Assembly: GCA_003218135.1 (NCBI GenBank)
Contig: QHNQ01000021.1
Coordinates: 1 to 51,623 of the forward strand
DNA length: 51,623 bases
Direction of reading: 5' to 3'
DNA from: Verrucomicrobiota bacterium
GTDB taxonomy: Bacteria > Verrucomicrobiota > Verrucomicrobiia > Chthoniobacterales > UBA10450
Every line of letters starts with the position of its first letter. Position 1 is the stretch's first letter. Shown one piece after another: positions 42,247 through 49,567 of this stretch. The notes below the pieces were generated by a model, which had not been told where the DNA came from, searched no databases, and was given only the letters and a program-made list of their open reading frames with translations. Made by a program: the position numbers and the translations under genes.

Positions 42247-42927
42247 ATGATTAACCAATCCGCCCGGGTCCAAAAAATGTTCGGGTCTATCGCGACACGC
42301 TATGATACTGCAAATCACGTGCTCAGCTGTGGGCTGGATATCTATTGGCGACGCCGCGCGGCTGCAATCGTCAGGGATTGGCGCCCACAGAGGATTGCGG
42401 ATCTTGCCACTGGTACAGGAGATTTGGCGCTCGCCATTCAGAAAGAACTGCCGAACGCCGATATCGTAGGAGTCGATTTTCTTCCGGAAATGCTGGAACT
42501 TGCCCGGCGAAAAGGCGTCCGCCAAGTCGCACTTGCCAACGCAATGAATCTGTCATTTGGCGATAATTCATTCGATTGTGTCACGATCGCGTTCGGACTG
42601 CGTAATTTCGAAGACTGGGCGGCGGGGCTTGCTGAGATGTCGCGCGTGCTCAAAACGAATGGCCGCTTGCTCCTGCTCGAGTTTTCATTGCCTGCAACGC
42701 CCATTTTACGGGCAGTCTATCGCTTTTATTTGCATCGTTGCTTGCCCTTACTTGGTTCTTTTCTAACAGGGAAGAAAACCGCTTATGATTATCTTGGCGA
42801 TTCGATCGAGGAATTTCCAAGTGGCGATGCGATGTCTCAGTTAATCGCGCGGAACGGTTTCACGCGCCCGACCTTTCGTCCGCTGACCGGCGGAATCGTC
42901 ACAATTTACACCGCAACGAAACAGTAA
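42247..42927 (+). CDS. ubiE: Demethylmenaquinone / ubiquinone methyltransferase (UbiE/MenG)
   Basis: The 226-residue SAM-dependent methyltransferase has VQKMFGSIATRYDTANHVLSCGLDIYWR, the SAM motif ADLATGTGDLAL, GVDFLPEML, FDCVTIAFGLRNFEDW and KTAYDYLGDSIEEFPSG, all UbiE signatures. It C-methylates the quinone ring in menaquinone (or ubiquinone) synthesis. Quinone type cannot be told from sequence; in Verrucomicrobiota menaquinone is usual, making MenG the better functional name. It stands alone between the basic-protein gene and the Gld-type cluster. Confidence 0.95.
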   Translation: MINQSARVQKMFGSIATRYDTANHVLSCGLDIYWRRRAAAIVRDWRPQRIADLATGTGDLALAIQKELPNADIVGVDFLPEMLELARRKGVRQVALANAMNLSFGDNSFDCVTIAFGLRNFEDWAAGLAEMSRVLKTNGRLLLLEFSLPATPILRAVYRFYLHRCLPLLGSFLTGKKTAYDYLGDSIEEFPSGDAMSQLIARNGFTRPTFRPLTGGIVTIYTATKQ

Positions 42928-42996
42928 TGGCCGAAAGCTCGCCTAGCCGTTTTCAGCAACGCGAATCTATTTAGGATTACCACATATGGAGCCCCT

Positions 42997-44886
42997 CTAC
43001 TGCTTGGGAGCGGGAGACGAAGTCGCTGTAGGTGAGATATACGGTGGGGCTATGACTTGGCTGGCCAGCGGCAATCTTAAAGTATTCGAGTCCGAATTGC
43101 TGATTGCGAACGTGCCCTCGCGCCCGTCCACGCGGGCGAACGACGTGCCATCACTGTTCTGAGCACCGATGGTCAACTTGTGCGAAGCTTTGTTATCGGC
43201 TGAAGTCGTGAAGGCAAGGACAACCTGTGGTTTTTCAAAGCCTTGCTGAGCTGCGCCTGACCCAAGCCAGCGTACCGCGTGCAAGCCCGACAATGTATTG
43301 AGTACCGACTGCACGTTGGTTTGGTTGATCTGGCCGGTTCCTTGCAGCCAATGCCACTGGTTTGCCTGGTCGCGCTCGAGTGACACCTCCTTGTCAGTCG
43401 TGACGCTTAAGCGATGAATTTGCTCCGGCTTAAACTTAAAAATCGATAACTCCTGCCACTGCAGCGGATCGGGTGAAATTTGGTCCAACAAACTACGGCG
43501 CACTGCCACGACGAATGGCTCATCGGCTAACCGCGCGTAAACATTACCGCCTTCTGCTCTTCCAAACGCGATTCCGGCAAACGGCTGGTCGCCCGCTTTA
43601 GTTTCGGCAGTGTTTTCCGACGCAAAGGAGCTAAACATCAATTGAATCTGCGGCTTATCCAAGCCGTATTGCGACAGATTGGAAGCGACGTCTTCCACGA
43701 ATCTTGTTATCCGCTCATTTTGCAGCGTGTCAATCAAGCGCCGAACCGCACCTGAATCTGCAGGCGCATTATTTCGTGTGGCGATCGTCCAGTTTCCATC
43801 TTTGCGGGCGAGAACGGCTTTGCCTTTGCCCGGAGCGTCGATGGTGATGCGATCAAGAATGTTTGTATCGATTCGAACCAAATGGTAGTCGCGCAAATCG
43901 GCCGGCTTCGTGTTAAGTATCTCTTCGATCTTTTTCGGCAGGGTGTAAACAGCTCCGCGCGGAGTGAACCGCGCATAAATTTGATCTTTCTCCTTCTCTG
44001 GCACGCTGCCGATCTGCAACGTCTGACCTTTAGCTTCCTGTCCAAAGACCTTGATTGACTCGCCGAGCTCAACTTTCTGGCCTTTTTTCGGTTCCAAGTC
44101 ATACAACGTGATGGATCCGCGCGGCTCCGCTAATCCATAAGGGCGCAGGTCACCACGATCATCAGCGACAAATTGTTGAATGCGCGCCGTCGTGATTTGC
44201 GAAATCAAGTCGCCGACCTTCTCATCATCGGCCCGAGCGCGGAGCGGCTTAAGGATGTCCCAGTGGTCACTTTTTTTCTCCAACTCCATCTCACCAGCGG
44301 GCGTTTTCAATGTCATGCGGCGCACCTGCGCGGTAGTCAGGTCTGTCAATTTTCTATCGCGAAACTCTTCCGGCTTCTTGTCGATGTCTTTCTTGACCGA
44401 CTGCCTTGCGAGAAAAGTCTGCTTGGAGTTTTGGAACCGCACATACATTCTTCCTTCCAGGGCAGCGTCTTTGCCAAACAAGATTTCTGGCGGCCTATCC
44501 CGGCCGAGCAATTTGAGCTTTAGCTTAGGATTATTCAGGCCGTACTCAGCCAGTTTGCTCTTATCTGCGTCGATCTCTTTCGCAGCGATGGTTCCTTCTT
44601 TCTGCCAGCTTTCCAAATCCGACAGCAAATTCTCGACCATAGCGGCATCTGCTTGATCTTTGATCGGCGTTTCCAGTCGCCACTTATTATCGCGGCGCCG
44701 TATTTCGATCTGTTGATCGCCATTCTGAATTACAATGCCGTCGATCTTGCTTCGGTCGAAGTTGACCATGTTCTGGGCCTGTCGGCTGGCATCCTCCGTA
44801 CTCGGCCGCTTCATTTCAAAGAATCTAAAATAAGCGAAGCCGGCGAGCGCGATGACTGCCAGGATGAGGGTATTCCTCCAGCTCAT
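42997..44886 (-). CDS. DUF4340 membrane-anchored protein
   Basis: The 629-residue protein has one N-terminal membrane helix (5-22) and a long extracytoplasmic part with repeated beta-rich units, such as IDGIVIQNGDQQIEIRRRDNKWRLETPI near 50, the related KTPAGEMELEKKSDHWDILKPL near 200 and IDAPGKGKAVLARKDGNWTIATR near 350. These are DUF4340 repeats. Such proteins regularly follow GldG-like genes in Gld-type ABC operons; function is unknown. It starts 1 bp after the GldG-like stop and is the last gene of the run. Confidence 0.85.
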   Translation of the reverse strand: MSWRNTLILAVIALAGFAYFRFFEMKRPSTEDASRQAQNMVNFDRSKIDGIVIQNGDQQIEIRRRDNKWRLETPIKDQADAAMVENLLSDLESWQKEGTIAAKEIDADKSKLAEYGLNNPKLKLKLLGRDRPPEILFGKDAALEGRMYVRFQNSKQTFLARQSVKKDIDKKPEEFRDRKLTDLTTAQVRRMTLKTPAGEMELEKKSDHWDILKPLRARADDEKVGDLISQITTARIQQFVADDRGDLRPYGLAEPRGSITLYDLEPKKGQKVELGESIKVFGQEAKGQTLQIGSVPEKEKDQIYARFTPRGAVYTLPKKIEEILNTKPADLRDYHLVRIDTNILDRITIDAPGKGKAVLARKDGNWTIATRNNAPADSGAVRRLIDTLQNERITRFVEDVASNLSQYGLDKPQIQLMFSSFASENTAETKAGDQPFAGIAFGRAEGGNVYARLADEPFVVAVRRSLLDQISPDPLQWQELSIFKFKPEQIHRLSVTTDKEVSLERDQANQWHWLQGTGQINQTNVQSVLNTLSGLHAVRWLGSGAAQQGFEKPQVVLAFTTSADNKASHKLTIGAQNSDGTSFARVDGREGTFAISNSDSNTLRLPLASQVIAPPYISPTATSSPAPKQ

Positions 44887-44887
44887 A

Positions 44888-46387
44888 CTAGACTCGCCGT
44901 TGCCACCACACCATGGTCCCGATCGCGGCGGGTACCAGCGGTATGAACACGAGAATAATCCAGCGCAGCCGGCGCAACGCCTCTTCGCTGAGGCTGAAGG
45001 TAAGAGGCTTCGGGATCTTTGGCGCGATACCGATTAGTTGTTCGCGACTGAGCAGCCAGTTCACACTGCCAGAGATAAAATCGAGCCCCTGCTGATCTTG
45101 AGTGATCGCGTTGTCCTGAACGAAAGTGGAGTTGCTAACTACTACCAGACGCGAGGAATTCAGCTGGACCCGCTGATCTGCACTTCCCCCTTTTTCGACC
45201 GCTGCGCCGATTGTTAGCGACACATTACTGCTTTGCTTCGCGTCAGTTTGCAGTTTTACCTGGTCATCACTGTTGTAGTCCTTTTCCGCAAAATAACCTT
45301 TTTCTGCCTGGATCAGCGGCTCCAGCCGAATACTGGCAGCACGAACTCGTTCCGGCTCAAGCGTAAGTGAAGATGTGCCGCCGAAAAAGAGCGCCCGCAC
45401 ATCGGCCAGCCGTTTTGTGATCGGGCTATCTCCCAGGAAGTGCGCTTGCACATCTCTTGTCAGCGCCAGCTCCTCGATCCCTGTGCGCACAAAAACCATT
45501 AGTCGGTCGTCATTCACTTTGATGCCGAGTTCGTTGACAAAGGCGCGAAGCTTTGGCGTTTGCGCCGAAGGATCCACTAGAAGCACTATCCGGCCCTGTT
45601 TGTCCCAGAAATCGCGCAACAGTTTCATTTCGCGACCGGAGAAATCGTACTGAGCCCCGATAATCATCACCGCTTTCACGTCGGGCGGAATAGCATCCAG
45701 ATCGAGTAAGTTCAGCTCCTGAAACTTAATGTTCTCGTTCTCGATAAACGTCTTCAACACGGTAATCGGGCTGGTGCCTTCTGTTAGCGCCGGTTCCTTG
45801 TGACCAGTGACGTAGCCAAGGATTTTCTTTTTTCCTTCCACAAGGTCGATCATCGCGCTGGTGATGGCTTGCTCGCCTTTGAACGCGGCCACGCGAGGGC
45901 CTTCGCCGAAAGCCATCCCACTCTGATCAAAATCCGCCATCTCGGAGGCCTTAACCGTTTTGTTGCGACCATCATAATCGAGGACCAGCAGGCTCTCGTC
46001 CGTAACGACCTTGTATTTGTCGAACAACTCTTTGGCGCGGGAAAGATTCCGCTCGGGATCGATATGCTCGATGTCGATTTTTCCTTTGCCAGCGTATTGA
46101 TATTCCGTCAGCAAATTCTGCACGTCCGCAGTAATCGGCGTGGTCGGCGCAAAGAAGACCGTGATGCGCATCCGGCCTTTTAACGTGTTGAGGAAACGCT
46201 TTGTTTTATCTGAGAGCGCGTATTTTTGGTCGCGAGAAAAATCCCAACGCCTGTAGTGTTTGAAGGCAAGGGAATTCACCATCGCAATGAGAAACAAGAC
46301 CAGGAGAATCTGTGCGAGAACATTGAAGCCGATTCGAAATCGACGAATTCCTCCCGGTCTTCGGGAACGCTTTGACTTATCAGCCAT
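44888..46387 (-). CDS. GldG-like ABC transporter auxiliary protein
   Basis: The 499-residue protein has a membrane helix near residues 24-44 and a second near 468-488. Between them lies a soluble domain with LSDKTKRFLNTLKGRMRITVFFAPT, HIDPERNLSRAKELF, VTGHKEPAL and VLLVDPSAQTPKLRAF, as in the GldG/IFT52-like family (ABC-type uncharacterized transport). In Bacteroidota, GldF and GldG work with the ATPase GldA in gliding; outside that phylum the substrate is unknown. Adjacent on both sides to Gld-type partners with gaps of 1 and 3 bp. Confidence 0.88.
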   Translation of the reverse strand: MADKSKRSRRPGGIRRFRIGFNVLAQILLVLFLIAMVNSLAFKHYRRWDFSRDQKYALSDKTKRFLNTLKGRMRITVFFAPTTPITADVQNLLTEYQYAGKGKIDIEHIDPERNLSRAKELFDKYKVVTDESLLVLDYDGRNKTVKASEMADFDQSGMAFGEGPRVAAFKGEQAITSAMIDLVEGKKKILGYVTGHKEPALTEGTSPITVLKTFIENENIKFQELNLLDLDAIPPDVKAVMIIGAQYDFSGREMKLLRDFWDKQGRIVLLVDPSAQTPKLRAFVNELGIKVNDDRLMVFVRTGIEELALTRDVQAHFLGDSPITKRLADVRALFFGGTSSLTLEPERVRAASIRLEPLIQAEKGYFAEKDYNSDDQVKLQTDAKQSSNVSLTIGAAVEKGGSADQRVQLNSSRLVVVSNSTFVQDNAITQDQQGLDFISGSVNWLLSREQLIGIAPKIPKPLTFSLSEEALRRLRWIILVFIPLVPAAIGTMVWWQRRV

Positions 46388-46390
46388 TTG

Positions 46391-47146
46391 TCACAGCCTC
46401 CACTTGCGGGATTGGAATGCCTGATAAGTGAGCATCAGCATCACAATGGTCATGCTCAGGTAGAGAACAATTGGCCGCGTATCGATCACGCCCCGGGAGA
46501 ATGTTCCCATGTGTTCGATCGCGGAGAAATAACCCAGCAAATCGCGTGTTGTGGAATTGACATCCAAAAGGATGAACTGAACGAGACCGAGAAAAAATAA
46601 CAACGTGATTGCGCAGAAAGAAATGACGGCCGCGATGATTTGGTTTCTGGTCAGAACGGACGTAAAACAACCGATCGAGAGATAAAACATTCCGAGCAAC
46701 AAAAGCATCAGATAGGAACCCAAGTACGCTCCCCAGGAATGCGCAGCAGGCTGGTTTGTTAGTTTAAGAAAAATCCAGAAGTAAAGCAGCGTCGGAACCC
46801 AAAGAATCAAGTAAAAGACCAGCGCACCAAAGAACTTTGAGAGCACTACCTGCCAGTCGCGCACAGGGACAGTAGTTAGCGGCTCAATCGTGCCGAGTTT
46901 AAATTCCTCAGCGAACAAGCGCATCGTAATAAGTGGAAAGATCAGAACAAAGGCGAACCAGAAGAAGACTGAATTGAAAAATGCTTCCTGCACCGTGTAT
47001 TGCACCGGGCGCTGGTTCATGAAGGCGACCTGAAAGTAAAAATCGATCCCGCTGATGATGAGGAAAAAGATCAGCACGATGTACGCGATCGGAGAGTGAA
47101 AATAGCTGCGCACTTCGCGCGAAAGCAGAGTGTAAAACTTAAGCAT
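46391..47146 (-). CDS. ABC transporter permease (GldF-like, ABC-2 type)
   Basis: The 251-residue protein has six hydrophobic helices. LSREVRSYFHSPIAYIVLIFFL at the N-terminus, ITMRLFAEEFKLGTIEPLTTVPVRDWQVVLSKF and a C-terminal helix near 225-240 match GldF-type permeases. It would form the membrane channel for the ATPase gene just upstream, together with GldG. Confidence 0.9.
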   Translation of the reverse strand: MLKFYTLLSREVRSYFHSPIAYIVLIFFLIISGIDFYFQVAFMNQRPVQYTVQEAFFNSVFFWFAFVLIFPLITMRLFAEEFKLGTIEPLTTVPVRDWQVVLSKFFGALVFYLILWVPTLLYFWIFLKLTNQPAAHSWGAYLGSYLMLLLLGMFYLSIGCFTSVLTRNQIIAAVISFCAITLLFFLGLVQFILLDVNSTTRDLLGYFSAIEHMGTFSRGVIDTRPIVLYLSMTIVMLMLTYQAFQSRKWRL

Positions 47147-47173
47147 GAATCGATCTTCCGACTGCCATAACGC

Positions 47174-48109
47174 TCAAACCAGGTCCGGATGGGTAAGCTC
47201 TACGAATACATCCTCGAGAGTTGCTCGACGCTGAGTTAGTTCGCGCACGACCCAATGACGATCGGTAGCCAGGCGAAACACTTCTTCGCGTACATCCACA
47301 CCTGATTCCACTCGGAGCGAGAATCTCTTCCAATCATCCTCGCCGTCAGCGACTACATCGCGCACGCCCGAAATCTTCTTCAACTCTTCTGCACCATTGT
47401 CGTTTCCGACTTTTGCTTCAAGCACTACTCCGCCAGCTTGCCTGATTCTTCCGAGCAAATTATCCGGCGTATCGCACGCCTCGATTCGCCCCTTGTGAAT
47501 GATGATCACTCGACTGCATGTCATTTCCACCTCCGGCAAAATGTGCGTCGAAAGCAAAATTGTGTGATCTCTGCCAAGGTTCTTGATTAGCTCGCGCACC
47601 TGGCGAATTTGATTCGGGTCGAGACCAATCGTTGGCTCATCGAGAATGAGAAGATCAGGTTCGGCCAACAGCGCGTCCGCCAAACCAACGCGTTGTCGAT
47701 AACCTTTAGAGAGGGTGCCGATCACCTTCTTTTCGACCTCCTTGAGACCGCAGAGCTCTTCGACATCGCCCACGCGCTCCGCAACCCGCCGGTGTTGAAC
47801 TCCCTTTAGGGCCGCGCGATAGTTGAGATATTCTGTTACGCGCATGTCGCTGTAGAGCGGCACATTTTCCGGCATGTAGCCAAGGTGCGTCCGTGCCTGT
47901 AGCGATTGTTCAAAAACATCGAACCCCGCCACCGTAGCGCGCCCTGACGTAGGCGGCATGAAGCCTGCCAATATTCTCATGGTCGTGGTTTTGCCGGCGC
48001 CGTTTGGCCCCAGAAATCCCATGATCTCGCCCTGGCTAACTTCGAAATTCAAATCCTGGATTGCAGGCTGGCCAGCGTAGCGTTTGGTCAGATTTTCAAC
48101 CTTGATCAT
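47174..48109 (-). CDS. ABC transporter ATP-binding protein (GldA-like)
   Basis: From the ATG at 48109 the ATPase has 311 residues: Walker A GPNGAGKTTT, Q-loop LGYMPENVPLYSDM, signature LSKGYRQRVG, Walker B LLILDEPTIGLDP and H-loop STHILPEVE. The C-terminal 90 residues form the added domain seen in ABC-2 exporter ATPases. An upstream in-frame ATG at 48154 would add 15 residues close to the HtrA stop. It drives the permease/GldG complex downstream. Confidence 0.95.
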   Translation of the reverse strand: MIKVENLTKRYAGQPAIQDLNFEVSQGEIMGFLGPNGAGKTTTMRILAGFMPPTSGRATVAGFDVFEQSLQARTHLGYMPENVPLYSDMRVTEYLNYRAALKGVQHRRVAERVGDVEELCGLKEVEKKVIGTLSKGYRQRVGLADALLAEPDLLILDEPTIGLDPNQIRQVRELIKNLGRDHTILLSTHILPEVEMTCSRVIIIHKGRIEACDTPDNLLGRIRQAGGVVLEAKVGNDNGAEELKKISGVRDVVADGEDDWKRFSLRVESGVDVREEVFRLATDRHWVVRELTQRRATLEDVFVELTHPDLV

Positions 48110-48158
48110 CGTGTGATATTCCGTGAGACAATCGAGCGGCGATTGCGTTGCCAATTTT

Positions 48159-49322
48159 TTATCGTGCAGTCAGAGTTGCGCTGGCGAGCTCCCGGCTTTC
48201 CCCGTCAGTACGAATTACGCCCACAATGAATTCTACATTCGCCCCGCTCTCTACGTTTCGAAGCAGCTCCTCAATCTGCTTAACAGAACTCGCTTGAGTC
48301 TTTCCGATGCGGTAAACCACCAGCCCTCGCTCAATACCTGCATCATCCGCCGGACTGTCCGGTTCGACTGCGCTAATTAGAACCCCGCGCCCTCGCGCAT
48401 AGCCAAGCGCATCACTCAACTCCTGGTTCAAATCTTGTAACTGCATTCCAAAGAGCTTTTCCGCTCTCGACCCGAATGTTTCGCTGGTAATGACCGGACT
48501 TTTCGTCGCAGGCTGGATCTGCGCCGTTTTCTTAAATCGATTGACACTATCACGCACCACTTCCGCCGGAATGGCGAACCCGAGTCCCTGCGTGGGAACC
48601 CCCTGTGGTGTGAATGCCATCTTTGCCGACGCGACGCCTACCAATCGGCCGGAGAGATCGATCACTGGCCCACCACTATTACCTGGATTGATTGCCGCAT
48701 CGGTCTGCACGAGGTCTTTGTATTCCGTATCGTCCACTGTGATATTGCGCTTCGCCGCGCTAAGAACACCACGGCTGATAGAGCTGCCGTAACCGACAGC
48801 GTTACCCACTACAATCACTGTCTCCCCAAGTAAATTGGGGGAGATATCGTCGAGGTTGATGAAAGGCAGGGCGGAGCGCGCCTCGATTTTAATGAACGCC
48901 AGGTCGGTCTTGTCATCGCCGGCAATGTAGCGAGCGTTATAAGTTTTACCGTCATTTGTCGTCACGTGAATTTTCAAGTCCGCCGCGCGCTCGACTACGT
49001 GCTTATTGGTTACGATGTAACCAGCCGGATCAATAATGAAACCGGAACCAAGACTCTGCAAAGTTTGGCGAACCTGGCGCGGCCGGGCGCGGTTGTAGCC
49101 GAAAAATTGCGCGTAAAAATCTTCGAAGGGGTCGCGCACGGTGCGCCGAACGACCCGTTCAGTATTGATGTTCACCACTGCCGGCAACACCTTACCTACA
49201 GCCAAAACCGCCGGTTCCGACGCCGGATCGGCTTGTGCAAAACAAGATGCCGACGGCGTAAGCATTAAGAACGTAGCGAGCACGCCGATTGCGCTACCCG
49301 GAGTTGCCGCTGCCGCTCTCAT
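48159..49322 (-). CDS. HtrA/DegP-type periplasmic serine protease
   Basis: The 387-residue protein has a signal peptide (about 10-29), a trypsin-like domain with catalytic triad H108 (NKHVVE), D140 (DKTDLAFIK) and S216 (NPGNSGGP), and one PDZ domain (about 300-380, RGVLISAVEPDSPADDAGI). One PDZ rather than two fits DegS or HhoB layout more than DegP. It degrades or refolds misfolded envelope proteins. It is first in a minus-strand run with the Gld-type ABC genes, 49 bp upstream of the ATPase gene; a functional link is possible. Confidence 0.95.
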   Translation of the reverse strand: MRAAAATPGSAIGVLATFLMLTPSASCFAQADPASEPAVLAVGKVLPAVVNINTERVVRRTVRDPFEDFYAQFFGYNRARPRQVRQTLQSLGSGFIIDPAGYIVTNKHVVERAADLKIHVTTNDGKTYNARYIAGDDKTDLAFIKIEARSALPFINLDDISPNLLGETVIVVGNAVGYGSSISRGVLSAAKRNITVDDTEYKDLVQTDAAINPGNSGGPVIDLSGRLVGVASAKMAFTPQGVPTQGLGFAIPAEVVRDSVNRFKKTAQIQPATKSPVITSETFGSRAEKLFGMQLQDLNQELSDALGYARGRGVLISAVEPDSPADDAGIERGLVVYRIGKTQASSVKQIEELLRNVESGANVEFIVGVIRTDGESRELASATLTAR

Positions 49323-49384
49323 TTGGCAGCAAGTAACGAAGCCCCCTTCAGACTGTCAACCGGCTGCTTTAGCCTCTCACATCC

Positions 49385-49502
49385 TGTCATGTTCAGCGAA
49401 GCGCTCGCCAAGCAGTAGTTCCTGCCAAGACTGGAAACATCTCTGGCTACTGTTTTAGCCATGAAGAAGAAATGATCAGAGATTCTTCGCTTCGCCCAGA
49501 AT
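49385..49502. repeat. Intergenic repeat (TTCAGCGAAGCG / CTTCGCTTCGCC arms)
   Basis: CATGTTCAGCGAAGCGCTCG and GATTCTTCGCTTCGCCCAGA are inverted relatives of the elements at 14731-14865 and 23722-23812. The remaining gap between htrA and the sucA-type gene (49323-49567) shows no other feature. Confidence 0.65.
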
Positions 49503-49567
49503 GACAAATGAAACCTAGGATTACGATAACTTGCCGCGTTACGTAATCGTCCGAGATTAAATCTGCT

